From: Geomicrobium halophilum
GTDB lineage: Bacteria; Bacillota; Bacilli; Bacillales; Marinococcaceae
Length of the DNA: 64,000 nt
Direction: 5' to 3'
Assembly: GCF_014207655.1 (NCBI RefSeq)
Contig: NZ_JACHHJ010000001.1
Coordinates: 1,364,001-1,428,000, forward strand
The notes under the pieces are model-generated. The model did no database searches and was not told the DNA's origin. It saw only the letters and a list, made by a program, of their open reading frames with translations. Shown here piece by piece: positions 44,641 to 54,753 of this stretch (within the stretch, counting starts at the first letter, position 1; each line of letters begins with the position of its first letter). Both the position numbers and the translations under genes were made by a program.

Positions 44641-44688
44641 ATAATATGTCATCATAATTAAAATGTCAATGCTAATTTGTATGTCATA
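44641..44688 (-). promoter_or_regulatory. SR1 promoter with two CcpN-type operators
   Basis: On the minus strand TTGACA, 17-bp spacer, TATTAT. TATGACATACA (44678-44688, upstream of -35) matches the CcpN consensus TRTGHYATAYW at all 11 positions, and GATGACATATT (44643-44653, overlapping -10) at 10 of 11. Two operators in this arrangement match CcpN control of sr1 in B. subtilis. Confidence 0.8.
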
Positions 44689-44713
44689 TTTATGGTGGAT
44701 CACTGTTTTATAG

Positions 44714-44751
44714 AAAAGAACCGTGCACCATCACTGTAGTGCACGGTTCTT
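44714..44751 (-). terminator. Terminator of the deacetylase gene
   Basis: 13-bp perfect stem AAGAACCGTGCAC/GTGCACGGTTCTT with a 10-base loop, TTTTC on the minus strand. Confidence 0.88.
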
Positions 44752-45623
44752 TATTCACTAACTTTTTCTAATTTAATTTCTGAAGGTTCTATGAACTCAT
44801 ACCCCTCGTCCACGAGTCCTTCAATAATATCTTTGAGAGCCTTATTCGTCCATTCACGATCATGCATAAGAATGTTAGCACCATTTCCTAAATATTCAGT
44901 TTCCACCATCACTTCAGCCAGAGCTTCCGCATCCGTATATTCTTCTTCCCAATCAAAGCCATACGTCCAATTCATCCCTAGCATACCTTCATCCTCCAAC
45001 ACTTCCCAACTTCTTTTTGTATTCGCGCCATGCGGAGCACGGAAAAATGTCGGACGTTCACCTGTTATCCGTTCTACTTCATCATTTAAAAGAACGATTT
45101 CTTCTTCGACTTCTTTTTTGGAGATCTCCTGTAAATTTGGGTGGCTCATTGTATGATTGCCGATTTCATGTCCATAATCCATGATTTCCAGCAGTTGCTC
45201 TTCGCCTTTCTCATCATTGATGAAATGATGATTTACGAAAAAAATGGCAGTAACCCCAAGATCATGAAGCGTCTCGGCCATTTCAGGACCATATTCATCC
45301 GGAGTATCATCGATCGTAATCAACACTGCTTCTTCAGGTGAATCATCAATGGGCTCTAAAGACCAGTTATTTTCATTAAGAGTATAGGACGGTGTCGGTT
45401 CTCCTTCTACCTTTTCTTCCTCATCACTTGTACCAGCAGCAGGATCTGGATCCTCCCCATCTGCATCTCCTCCATCTTCATGAGAACCGCTTTTAACGTC
45501 TTCTTCTGCTTCCAAACTTTGTCCATCATTCGTATTAACGTCCTCGGCAATCTGTTGACATGAGGCGAGTAACAGTGTAAAAACTGTACTGAAAACAAAT
45601 AGTAATCCTTTACATTTCCCCAT
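44751..45623 (-). CDS. Polysaccharide deacetylase lipoprotein
   Basis: 290 residues. Lipoprotein signal with lipobox LLASC (cleavage before C22), an acidic Asp/Glu/Gly-rich linker (about 30-85), then a NodB-homology domain: VLITIDDTPDEYGPEMAETL (metal-site motif 1, with IDD in place of the usual FDD), GHEIGNHTMSHPNL (motif 2 histidines), FFRAPHGANTKR (motif 3) and ILMHDREWTNKAL (motif 5 histidine). It probably deacetylates peptidoglycan or another exported glycan on the outer membrane face. The start follows GGGGGAAGGGT. Own terminator. Confidence 0.88.
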   Translation of the reverse strand: MGKCKGLLFVFSTVFTLLLASCQQIAEDVNTNDGQSLEAEEDVKSGSHEDGGDADGEDPDPAAGTSDEEEKVEGEPTPSYTLNENNWSLEPIDDSPEEAVLITIDDTPDEYGPEMAETLHDLGVTAIFFVNHHFINDEKGEEQLLEIMDYGHEIGNHTMSHPNLQEISKKEVEEEIVLLNDEVERITGERPTFFRAPHGANTKRSWEVLEDEGMLGMNWTYGFDWEEEYTDAEALAEVMVETEYLGNGANILMHDREWTNKALKDIIEGLVDEGYEFIEPSEIKLEKVSE

Positions 45624-45869
45624 ACCCTTCCCCCATTAATCATAAAAATATAATAATTCTTTCTTCTCTAATTTTACACTTCTCGTCACCTAATTCAATA
45701 CATTGACCGTAAAATAAAGGTACACGCTATAAGCGGCACCTTTCTTATTTTATCCTTTTTAAAACTGTATCACCGCTTTTTCTTTTCCATTACAGTTCAT
45801 TTAAGATCCGACGTTTGAAAAATCCCTCGTGCTATCATAAGCATATCAAGGTGAAAAGGAGCAGGGGAT

Positions 45870-46265
45870 ATGATGCAAAATCCAAAGCATGCTCTAACTG
45901 CTACGATAATTGTTATGATAAGCACTTTATTAGCCTGCAGCAATACTAACAATATAGATGAAAGTCTAGATGCTAAACCTCACCCATCTGAAGAGGCACG
46001 TATATTATTATTTACCGATGAAAACAACACAGAAATCGAGCGGCATTACTACAATGCCCTCCTTACGTTTAAACATGAACAAAAAGAGGATACAGAAGTA
46101 GATATTATCCGTGAAAATGAAAATTCACCTTTGGTTGATGACTACAACATTGATGAATTTCCAACCTTGATCCTGTTTTCAAATGAGCAGTCTCCAACAT
46201 ATGTTCAAGGCCAGAAAACTTCGGAAGACATTTTATCGTTCCTTCACGAACACTTTGCACTATAG
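45870..46265 (+). CDS. Lipoprotein with thioredoxin-like fold, no CxxC
   Basis: 131 residues. N-terminal signal and lipobox STLLAC (C23), then an acidic linker and a domain with thioredoxin-like elements: ARILLFTDENNTEIE, VDIIREN, YNIDEFPTLILFSNEQSPTYVQG (the cis-proline strand). The usual CxxC active site is missing, so a redox role is unlikely; a binding or scaffold role is possible. ATG at 45870 (ATGATG) follows AAAAGGAGCAGGGGAT. Convergent with pdhD. Confidence 0.75.
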   Translation: MMQNPKHALTATIIVMISTLLACSNTNNIDESLDAKPHPSEEARILLFTDENNTEIERHYYNALLTFKHEQKEDTEVDIIRENENSPLVDDYNIDEFPTLILFSNEQSPTYVQGQKTSEDILSFLHEHFAL

Positions 46266-46272
46266 TTAAGTA

Positions 46273-46311
46273 CAAAAAAGTTACGCCGGTACTCATCGGC
46301 GTAACTTTTTT
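46273..46311. terminator. Terminator of pdhABCD (bidirectional)
   Basis: AAGTTACGCCG/CGGCGTAACTT stem with 8-base loop; A- and T-runs on both sides, between the lipoprotein gene and pdhD. Confidence 0.9.
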
Positions 46312-46312
46312 A

Positions 46313-47722
46313 TTATTTCACATGAATGGGAGTACCTAGAGCAACTTCTGCTGCTTCCATCGTGACTTCCCCAAGTGTTGGATGGGCATGGATCGTCATC
46401 GCCACATCTTCTGCTGTCATTCCAGCTTCAATCGCTAGGCCTACTTCTGCAATCATATCAGAAGCGTTCGGTCCTGCTACCTGTGCCCCAATAACAAGGC
46501 CATCATCCTCACGTGTGACAAGTTTAAGGAATCCGTCACTGTCATTTAAGGAGAGGGCACGGCCGTTTGCCTGAAATGGAAACTTCGAAGCTTTTGCATT
46601 AAATCCTGCTTCTTTTGCTTCATCCTCCGTATAACCGACAGATGCCAATTCCGGCTCTGAGAAGGCAACAAGCGGGATGCCAAGGTAATCAATTTCAGAA
46701 GCTTCCCCTGAAATAACCTCAGCAGCAATCTTCCCTTCGTAGGAAGCTTTATGTGCTAAAGGCGGTCCGTCGGTAATATCACCGATTGCAAACACGTTCG
46801 AAACGCTTGTACGAGCCTCTTTATCGGTCTGAATGATTCCGCGATCGTCCATTTCTACGCCAATTTGTTCGAGACCAAGCTCGTCTGTGTTTGGTTTACG
46901 GCCAACGCTGACGAGAACGTAATCAGCCTCGATCTTTTGTTCTTCTCCTTTAACATCAGCAGTAACTGTAACTCCGTTTTCGGTTTCTTCCACTCCGTTT
47001 GCCATTGCCTGTGTATAGAAGGTTACACCTTTATTTTTTAGACGGCGCTGAACGAGTTGGGCCATTTGCTTTTCAAAACCACCCAGAATGCGCTTCTCAC
47101 CCTCAAGAACGGTGACTTCACTGCCCAGATTCGCATAGGCTCCAGCTAATTCAATGCCAATATAGCCTCCGCCAATGACTACGAGTTTCTCTGGAATATC
47201 ATCCAATGACAATGCTCCTGTGGAATCAATGACGCGCTCGCTGTACTTAAGGTTTGGAAGCTCAATGGGGCGAGAGCCTGTGGCAATAATACAATTCTTG
47301 AACTTATACGATTGACCACTATTATTCTCACTGGACACCCTTACTGTATCTTTATCAGAGAAATAGGCTTCGCCTTCCACAATATTCACCTTATTCCCTT
47401 TAAGAAGGCCCTCAACTCCGCCGGTTAACTTCTTCACAACACCACTTTTCCATTCCTGTACCTTGGAAAAGTCTACCGATACGTTTTCCGCAGTGATTCC
47501 CAGGTCGTTATTACCATGAGCTTTTTCATAGCTATGTCCAGCTTCGATCAAAGCTTTTGATGGAATACAACCTACGTTAAGGCAAACTCCTCCTAAATCT
47601 CCTTTTTCTACAACCGTCACGGACTGCCCAAGTTGAGCGGCACGTATAGCTGCTACATAACCCCCAGGACCAGATCCTATGATAATGGTATCGACTTCTT
47701 CTGCTAAGTCTCCTACGACCAT
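46313..47722 (-). CDS. pdhD: Dihydrolipoamide dehydrogenase (E3)
   Basis: 469 residues. FAD site [17 protein letters not shown], redox disulfide [18 protein letters not shown] site [23 protein letters not shown]-second motif [21 protein letters not shown] and the catalytic HAHPTLGE (C-terminus). Reoxidises the lipoyl arm of E2 with NAD+. Last gene of the pdh operon, 3 bp after pdhC. Confidence 0.97.
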   Translation of the reverse strand: MVVGDLAEEVDTIIIGSGPGGYVAAIRAAQLGQSVTVVEKGDLGGVCLNVGCIPSKALIEAGHSYEKAHGNNDLGITAENVSVDFSKVQEWKSGVVKKLTGGVEGLLKGNKVNIVEGEAYFSDKDTVRVSSENNSGQSYKFKNCIIATGSRPIELPNLKYSERVIDSTGALSLDDIPEKLVVIGGGYIGIELAGAYANLGSEVTVLEGEKRILGGFEKQMAQLVQRRLKNKGVTFYTQAMANGVEETENGVTVTADVKGEEQKIEADYVLVSVGRKPNTDELGLEQIGVEMDDRGIIQTDKEARTSVSNVFAIGDITDGPPLAHKASYEGKIAAEVISGEASEIDYLGIPLVAFSEPELASVGYTEDEAKEAGFNAKASKFPFQANGRALSLNDSDGFLKLVTREDDGLVIGAQVAGPNASDMIAEVGLAIEAGMTAEDVAMTIHAHPTLGEVTMEAAEVALGTPIHVK

Positions 47723-47725
47723 GGT

Positions 47726-49003
47726 TTACCCCTCCATAATTAGTAATTCTGGATCGTTAAGCAATCGTTTTACGTGATTAAGCGCTTGTTGTGCTGTGAC
47801 ACCATCAATCAGACGGTGATCATAACTTAAAGATAACGCAAGCATCGGTCGAACGACAACCTCACCATCGTGAACCACTGCTTTTTCTTCAATACGGCCG
47901 ATCCCAAGAATAGCAACTTCAGGATGGTTAATAACCGGCGTGAAAAACGCTCCATTGGCAGAACCTACGTTTGAAATTGTACTTGTTCCACCTTGCATTT
48001 CTGAACTGGTTAATTTTCCGTCTTTAGCCTTCTGGGCAAGCTCATTGATTTCAGATGCGAGCATAAAGATCGACTTACGATCTGCATCTGGAACGACGGG
48101 GACGACAAGTCCACGGTCCGTATCCGCTGCAATCCCAACGTTAAACTGTTTTTTGTAGACAATCTCTTCTTGCTCATCATCAATCGATGCATTCATTGCC
48201 GGAAACTCTCGCAAAGCGGACGTGTACGCCTTAACGACGTATGGCAAGTAAGTAAGCTTAATATCTTTTTCCGCTGCCACTGGTTTAAATCGCTTACGGT
48301 TAGCAACAAGGGCACTGACATCAACTTCGTCCATATGCGTGACATGTGGAGCTGTTTGCTTACTATTTACCATGGCATCTGCGATCGCCTTGCGAATACC
48401 TTTAAACGGCACGCGTTCCTCGGCAGGGCCTGAAGTTGAAGCTGTAGTTTCTGCTTGGGTGGCCGCTTTTTCTTCGGCCGGCTCTTCGTCCGCTGCTTCA
48501 TCACCGCTTAGGAAGGCCTCCACGTCTTCTCTTAGAATCCGGCCGTTTTTGCCGCTCCCTGTCACTTCGTTAATGTTCACACCTTGCTCCCGGGCATACT
48601 TGCGAACCGAAGGCATAGCAATGACTCGCTTTTGTTCTTCTTGGTCCTGCGTACTTTCTTTCCCAGTGTCTTTTTCTTGTGAAGAAGAAGCCTCTTTATC
48701 TTCTGATGAATCTTTTTTCTCGGAAGAGGATTCAGCTTTATCTTCGCTATCTTCTTCGGCCCCACTCCCATCATCAATAGTAACGATGACATCGCCGACT
48801 GTAATTGTCGTGTTCTCCTCGACTTTGAGATCCAGGATCTTCCCGTCAACGGGAGAAGGAATTTCTACGACTGCTTTATCATTTTGCACTTCACAAAGCA
48901 CATCATCTTCTTCAACATTGTCTCCTTCTTTTACCATCCATTGAACGATTTCTCCTTCATGGATCCCTTCGCCGATATCTGGAAGTTCAAATTTAAAAGC
49001 CAC
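47726..49003 (-). CDS. pdhC: Pyruvate dehydrogenase E2, dihydrolipoamide acetyltransferase
   Basis: 425 residues: one lipoyl domain (about 1-80, lysine in [16 protein letters not shown]), a flexible linker unusually rich in Ser, Glu, Asp and Lys (about 83-130), a peripheral-subunit-binding domain (about 135-170, [19 protein letters not shown]) and a catalytic domain ending in [16 protein letters not shown]. Forms the core of the PDH complex. The linker is more acidic than the Ala/Pro linkers of most E2 chains. Confidence 0.97.
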   Translation of the reverse strand: MAFKFELPDIGEGIHEGEIVQWMVKEGDNVEEDDVLCEVQNDKAVVEIPSPVDGKILDLKVEENTTITVGDVIVTIDDGSGAEEDSEDKAESSSEKKDSSEDKEASSSQEKDTGKESTQDQEEQKRVIAMPSVRKYAREQGVNINEVTGSGKNGRILREDVEAFLSGDEAADEEPAEEKAATQAETTASTSGPAEERVPFKGIRKAIADAMVNSKQTAPHVTHMDEVDVSALVANRKRFKPVAAEKDIKLTYLPYVVKAYTSALREFPAMNASIDDEQEEIVYKKQFNVGIAADTDRGLVVPVVPDADRKSIFMLASEINELAQKAKDGKLTSSEMQGGTSTISNVGSANGAFFTPVINHPEVAILGIGRIEEKAVVHDGEVVVRPMLALSLSYDHRLIDGVTAQQALNHVKRLLNDPELLIMEG

Positions 49004-49061
49004 TCACAAGGCCTCCTTTATAGTGATGCCGCTACGACATAATCATGTTTGGACATCAAGT

Positions 49062-50039
49062 TTAGAAATCCAATGTTTCTTTTGCTTTTGTTACGATATC
49101 TTCATCATCGGGTAACCAGACATCCTCATCAGATGCAAACGGGTAGACCGTATCTGGTGCAGTCACCCGAGTTACAGGAGCTTCCAAATGCAATATAGCC
49201 CGCTCGCTGATTTCTGCAGATATGCTAGCAGCTACACCAGCTTGACGCTGTGCTTCTTGAATGACGACAGCCCGATTCGTTTTCTTCACAGATTCGATAA
49301 TCGTTTCAATATCAATGGGACTTACGGTGCGTAAATCAATCACCTCAGCCTCGACACCGTCCTCAGCCAGTTGATCAGCTGCTTTTAATGCAGAATGCAC
49401 CATTGCACCATAAGCTACAAACGTAATGTCACTACCCTCACGCTTCACATCAGCTTTGTCAAGCTCAATTGTATAATCATCTTCAGGTACTTCACCTTTT
49501 AAAGAGCGGTAAAGCTTCATGTGTTCCAAATAAAAAACAGGGTCATTGGAGCGAATCGATGAAATAAGCAAACCTTTGGCATCATACGGAGTTGATGGAA
49601 TGACCACACGGATCCCCGGTGTCTGAGCCATCAAACCTTCTAAACTATCAGGGTGTAATTCAGGTGTCTTCACCCCACCGCCAAAGGGTGCACGCACAGT
49701 AATAGGGCTGCTATAGTGCCCGCCTGTACGATAATGCATTCTTGACATTTGTCCAGATAGTCCATCCATAACCTCAAAGAGGAAACCGACAAACTGAATT
49801 TCCATAATCGGACGAAAACCAGTTACGCCTAATCCAATGGCTAGCCCACCAATGCCTGATTCGGCCAATGGTGTATCAAACACCCGGTCTTCACCGAATT
49901 CTTTTTGCAACCCTTCTGTCGCCCGGAATACACCACCATAATAGCCGACATCTTCACCGAAAAGAAGGACATCTTCATCATTTCTTAACTCCGTGCGCAT
50001 GGCATCTGTTATCGCCTGTATCATTGTCATTTCTGCCAT
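49062..50039 (-). CDS. pdhB: Pyruvate dehydrogenase E1 beta subunit
   Basis: 325 residues. Transketolase-like central domain with [20 protein letters not shown], the thiamine-side [16 protein letters not shown], and the C-terminal domain with [17 protein letters not shown]. Together with PdhA it decarboxylates pyruvate using thiamine diphosphate. Starts 2 bp after the pdhA stop; a 58-bp gap precedes pdhC. Confidence 0.97.
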   Translation of the reverse strand: MAEMTMIQAITDAMRTELRNDEDVLLFGEDVGYYGGVFRATEGLQKEFGEDRVFDTPLAESGIGGLAIGLGVTGFRPIMEIQFVGFLFEVMDGLSGQMSRMHYRTGGHYSSPITVRAPFGGGVKTPELHPDSLEGLMAQTPGIRVVIPSTPYDAKGLLISSIRSNDPVFYLEHMKLYRSLKGEVPEDDYTIELDKADVKREGSDITFVAYGAMVHSALKAADQLAEDGVEAEVIDLRTVSPIDIETIIESVKKTNRAVVIQEAQRQAGVAASISAEISERAILHLEAPVTRVTAPDTVYPFASDEDVWLPDDEDIVTKAKETLDF

Positions 50040-50041
50040 AA

Positions 50042-51606
<1,565 letters not shown>

Positions 51607-52155
51607 TCATACTTGTTGTTTAATCAAGTTTATTTGCTCTTCTAGATCCCCAAAATCCACTTCCTCCTCGAGGAACATTTCATACAATTCACGGTCTAGA
51701 CTTGCCGCTTGTATGTAAGCTTCATAAAGGGCGCTATGAACTTCATACCTTTTTTCCATGACTTCAACGAGTATCATGGCTTGCTCCTCCACATCCTCGT
51801 CTTCTATTTCATGAACATATGCTGCCCCTTTTTGAAATTCTTCGTAGGCAGCCTTAAGGCTCTTCCTTTCGGCTTCCATACGCTTTTTTCTTTCCTCCAC
51901 ATATTGAATGGCTTCAGAGACAAGTGCCTCATTTTCATCCCTTTCATTAAGACCCCGTTCCATCATTTCCTCAAAACGTTCACGTTCAGCCTCTTCGGCC
52001 GCAAGCAACGGTTCTTGCTGCTCTTGAAACCCTTCCTCTAATTCAACAGTCTGTTCTACGTGTGTTTGCATCCTCTGCTCTGGAGTTGTACCACAAGAGA
52101 CAAGAGCCGAGAAAATCATAAGTCCTAAGCAGGTTTTGTAAAGTTTTGTTGTCAC
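51607..52155 (-). CDS. ykyA: YkyA family lipoprotein
   Basis: 182 residues. Lipobox ALVSC (C21) after a short signal, then an almost continuous charged helix (about 25-175) rich in Glu, Arg and Lys, predicted coiled coil. Matches YkyA, annotated as a putative cell-wall-binding lipoprotein next to pdhA in B. subtilis. Function unknown. Confidence 0.82.
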   Translation of the reverse strand: MTTKLYKTCLGLMIFSALVSCGTTPEQRMQTHVEQTVELEEGFQEQQEPLLAAEEAERERFEEMMERGLNERDENEALVSEAIQYVEERKKRMEAERKSLKAAYEEFQKGAAYVHEIEDEDVEEQAMILVEVMEKRYEVHSALYEAYIQAASLDRELYEMFLEEEVDFGDLEEQINLIKQQV

Positions 52156-52312
52156 TATGCTCCCCCCTTGGGAAAAAACACGAGTTCAGTTGCGAAAAAT
52201 TATAAGGAAATCAATACAATAAATAGGTGTATAACCCAGACAAAGTTGATTCATTTGCATAGGGTATAGTGTAAACGCTCAATGTAGTGTAAATATAAAA
52301 GGAGGTTTCTCC

Positions 52313-52504
52313 ATGTCATTTGGTTTCAGAGGATATGACAATGGATTCGGCGGTTATGGTTGCCACCCTTGCTATAACGGAAGCTACGGGGGTAGCCATG
52401 GACGCGGGGGCGGTGGATTCGCCCTTATCGTCGTTCTTTTCATACTACTCATCATTGTAGGTGCCGCATACGGCGGCTATGGACACCGTGACGACAAGTG
52501 TTAA
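52313..52504 (+). CDS. YjcZ-family sporulation-associated peptide
   Basis: 63 residues: a Gly/Tyr-rich N-terminus (GFGGYGCHPCYNGSYGG), a histidine/glycine stretch and one hydrophobic helix (about 36-54, FALIVVLFILLIIVGAAYG). This matches the YjcZ/YydF-like small membrane peptides found in spore formers; B. subtilis members are produced during sporulation. ATG follows AAAAGGAGGTTTCTCC. Own terminator. Confidence 0.8.
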   Translation: MSFGFRGYDNGFGGYGCHPCYNGSYGGSHGRGGGGFALIVVLFILLIIVGAAYGGYGHRDDKC

Positions 52505-52515
52505 CCAAAAGGATG

Positions 52516-52547
52516 GGAAGGGCTGGCGGCCAGCCCTTCCTTTATTT
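52516..52547 (+). terminator. Terminator of the YjcZ-family gene
   Basis: 11-bp perfect stem GGAAGGGCTGG/CCAGCCCTTCC with 3-base loop, then TTTATTT. Confidence 0.88.
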
Positions 52548-52705
52548 GCTTTATACTCTTCCCAAAAGTCGATCCTCCTATCACCCTGAACTTTTGTGAA
52601 AACCTAACTTCTGCTATACTTACAGCGTAGATATAAGCATAAACAATTTTCTTGATTATAATTATTCCCATTTCTATGAAAGTCGACTAAAGGAGGCACA
52701 TCGTT

Positions 52706-53251
52706 TTGATTACGATGAAAGATATTGTACGTGAGGGGAATCCCGTTTTACGGAAGGTAGCCCAACCCGTAGAGCTCCCCCCCCCACAAGAAGATTTGAA
52801 ATTACTTCAGGAAATGCTGCAATTCCTTATCAATAGTCAAGACCCTGAGCTAGCTGAGAAATACGAACTCCGCCCGGGCAGTGGACTGGCTGCACCGCAA
52901 GTAGGGGTGAGCAAGCGCATGTTTGTCATGCATACGACAGATGAACATGATCGTTTGTTTAGCTATGGTTTCATAAACCCGCGGATCATCAGCCATTCAA
53001 TGGAAGAGACTCACTTGGAAAATGGAGAAGGCTGCTTATCAGTAGACCGTACCATTGAAGGCATTGTTCCGCGTCATGCTCGAATACGCCTGCGTGCGCA
53101 AACGCTAGATGGGGAGGATGTTAATTTACGACTCAGAGGTTTACCCGCTATTGTCGCTCAGCATGAAATCGATCATTTAAATGGTGTGATGTTTTATGAT
53201 CGAATTGAAGATTATAGCGGACCGTACAAAAAAGCAATCTCTACGATTTAA
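52706..53251 (+). CDS. def: Peptide deformylase (YkrB/DefB type)
   Basis: 181 residues. Removes the formyl group from nascent N-terminal methionine; metal-dependent. Motif 1 GSGLAAPQVG (about 59-68), motif 2 EGCLSV with the metal cysteine, motif 3 QHEIDHLNG with both metal histidines. The length and insertion (type 2 deformylase) fit the Gram-positive YkrB form. TTG start after AAAGGAGGCACATCGTT (an internal ATG three codons later is possible). A run of nine C (52777-52785) encodes PPP near residue 25. Confidence 0.95.
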   Translation: MITMKDIVREGNPVLRKVAQPVELPPPQEDLKLLQEMLQFLINSQDPELAEKYELRPGSGLAAPQVGVSKRMFVMHTTDEHDRLFSYGFINPRIISHSMEETHLENGEGCLSVDRTIEGIVPRHARIRLRAQTLDGEDVNLRLRGLPAIVAQHEIDHLNGVMFYDRIEDYSGPYKKAISTI

Positions 53252-53279
53252 AAAGGAGCCTCTTGCCGGCTCCTTTTTC
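53251..53279. terminator. Terminator between def and ykrA (bidirectional)
   Basis: AAAAAGGAGCC/GGCTCCTTTTT stem with a 7-base loop, T-run on both strands. Confidence 0.88.
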
Positions 53280-53284
53280 CATTC

Positions 53285-54052
53285 CTATATAAGTCCGAGT
53301 TCTGTTAACCCTACAGTAATCCCATTTTCATCTACAGCTGTTGTTACGAGGTCTGCTGCTTCTTTTGTTTCATCTAAACCATTGCCCATTGCGATCCCCG
53401 TCCCCACATATTGGAGCATCTCGATATCGTTTAATGCATCTCCAAATGCAACTGTGTTCTCGATGTCTACCTGAAGGATATCGGCTGCCTTTTGTACCCC
53501 TTTTGCTTTTGATCCGCCCGCCGGCAATACATCAATCGAAAATTCATGCCAACGGACAAAATGTAAATCCCTGTATTCGTCATAAGGAAATGACTCATGT
53601 TCTGCGGTAAATAATAGCGCCTGATAAATATCACCTTTTTGCGGCTGAAGACTTATCGACGGGTAGGGCATCTTAAGTTCCCCTAAACATTGGGCAATTC
53701 TCGGATTGGCCTTTACATCCGTTACAGCACCTTTATGATCCATAAATACCATAACATAATGATGGTCAGCTGCATGATTGTGAAGAGAGGACAGTGCCAC
53801 AGGTGGCAATGCTTTCGCTAAAACCACTTCCCCCTTAACAACCACATACGATCCATTAAAACTAACATATGTATCAATTTCTAATTCTTCACGGAGCTCT
53901 TCAAACATAAAAGGGGATCTTCCAGTTGCAATTGCTACGTCATGCCCCCCTTCCTTTAACATTTGTATCGCCTTTTTTGTCGAGGGCGGCACCCTTTTTG
54001 TCTGATCATAAAGTGTTCCATCAATGTCAAAAAAAACCAGTTTCTTTTCCAT
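53285..54052 (-). CDS. ykrA: Cof-type HAD-IIB phosphatase (YkrA-like)
   Basis: 255 residues. HAD motif 1 LVFFDIDGTLYDQTKR, motif 2 VAIATGRSPF, motif 3 lysine SKAKGVQKAADIL and motif 4 VAFGDALNDIEMLQYVGTGIAMGNG. The large type IIB cap suggests sugar phosphates or related metabolites as substrates; specificity unknown. The ATG at 54052 follows GGGGAGTGAGAAGACGT; a slightly longer frame lacks support. In B. subtilis ykrA lies between rpoY and defB, the same order. Confidence 0.88.
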   Translation of the reverse strand: MEKKLVFFDIDGTLYDQTKRVPPSTKKAIQMLKEGGHDVAIATGRSPFMFEELREELEIDTYVSFNGSYVVVKGEVVLAKALPPVALSSLHNHAADHHYVMVFMDHKGAVTDVKANPRIAQCLGELKMPYPSISLQPQKGDIYQALLFTAEHESFPYDEYRDLHFVRWHEFSIDVLPAGGSKAKGVQKAADILQVDIENTVAFGDALNDIEMLQYVGTGIAMGNGLDETKEAADLVTTAVDENGITVGLTELGLI

Positions 54053-54191
54053 ACGTCTTCTCACTCCCCTTCTCTTTATCCATTATGTCGCAATATCCTT
54101 TTGATGAAAAGTATTCTTCCATCAATTTACTTACACATTCCCGAGCATTTCTGCACAAACTAATAACAAACAAGATCAGGAGGGATAAAGG

Positions 54192-54269
54192 ATGCTAAAA
54201 AAATGGAAGAAACGATTGCGTCAACGTTATCGCTCTTTATTGCCAAAACAACGATCCATTCGCACGTAG
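54192..54269 (+). CDS. Possible 25-residue basic peptide
   Basis: ATG seven bases after AGGAGGG, encoding MLKKWKKRLRQRYRSLLPK and ending SIRT; net charge strongly positive, amphipathic. A second overlapping frame (54203-54319, 38 residues starting MEETIASTLSLFIAKTT) has no ribosome site of its own. Only the ribosome-site match supports expression. Divergent from ykrA, upstream of the rpoY-rnjA promoter. Confidence 0.35.
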   Translation: MLKKWKKRLRQRYRSLLPKQRSIRT

Positions 54270-54298
54270 AAGATAATACGGAAATTCCTAACAATCGT

Positions 54299-54327
54299 TT
54301 GCTTATTTTAAAAGAATGAGCTATAAT
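54299..54327 (+). promoter_or_regulatory. Sigma-A-like promoter of rpoY-rnjA
   Basis: TTGCTT, 17-bp spacer, TATAAT (perfect -10). It would start a leader of about 210 nt. A second TATAAT at about 54397-54402 lacks a good -35. Confidence 0.65.
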
Positions 54328-54403
54328 TGGAGAACTGTATACAGAATTACTCCACGCGGGTATAAGTCCCCTTGTTATAAACACCGGCCGAGCATGTTAT
54401 AAT

Positions 54404-54509
54404 GATGCGGGTGAAATCGTGCGTGTTGAAATTCTAAAACGGACGGACAACAATTTGAAATTCGATGTGGCAAGTTCAGTGGTTTCAACCTTGGACTTTC
54501 GCCCGCATC
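54404..54509 (+). promoter_or_regulatory. Long-range stem in the rpoY-rnjA leader
   Basis: GATGCGGGTGAAA (54404-54416) pairs with TTTCGCCCGCATC (54497-54509), 12 of 13 Watson-Crick plus one G-U, enclosing an 80-nt loop. The stem ends 34 bp before the rpoY start. It could protect the mRNA or serve RNase control; rnjA encodes an RNase, so feedback is conceivable (inference). Confidence 0.5.
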
Positions 54510-54543
54510 GGTGTAAAAACGATTGGATAAGGAGTGACCGAGA

Positions 54544-54753
54544 ATGGTTTTTAAAGTGTTTTACCAACCAAATTTAGATGATGTACCTGTTCGGGAGAAA
54601 ACAGAGTCGCTTTTCATTGAAGCAGAAAGCGAAAGGGAAGTCAGAAGCAAGCTTGCTGAAGATAAATTAAATATTGAATATATCCAAGCCTTATCAGATG
54701 CTCACCTTGAGTATGAACAAAAGCGTGATGGTTTTAAGTTGGAGAAAAGGTAA
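54544..54753 (+). CDS. rpoY: RNA polymerase epsilon subunit
   Basis: 69 residues, DUF1447. Begins MVFKVFYQPNLDDVPVREKTESLFIEA, the conserved start of the small Firmicutes RNA polymerase subunit that resembles the phage protein Gp2 fold. ATG follows AAGGAGTGACCGAGA. The stop is directly followed by the rnjA ATG (TAAATG). Confidence 0.95.
   Translation: MVFKVFYQPNLDDVPVREKTESLFIEAESEREVRSKLAEDKLNIEYIQALSDAHLEYEQKRDGFKLEKR

Noticed and set aside
45716-45745. Hairpin AAAGGT...ACCTTT between the deacetylase and lipoprotein genes as an sRNA terminator
   Set aside because: Stem is imperfect, T-run is interrupted and no promoter precedes it.
48339-48944. 201-codon plus-strand frame opposite pdhC
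   Set aside because: It is antisense to the acidic, Ser-rich linker of the E2 gene; its Ser/Pro/Leu-rich product reflects the codon bias of the other strand, with no ribosome site.
54203-54319. 38-residue frame (MEETIASTLSLF...) as an AbbA-like regulator
   Set aside because: No ribosome site of its own and no convincing similarity to AbbA that I could see; the overlapping 25-codon frame is better placed.
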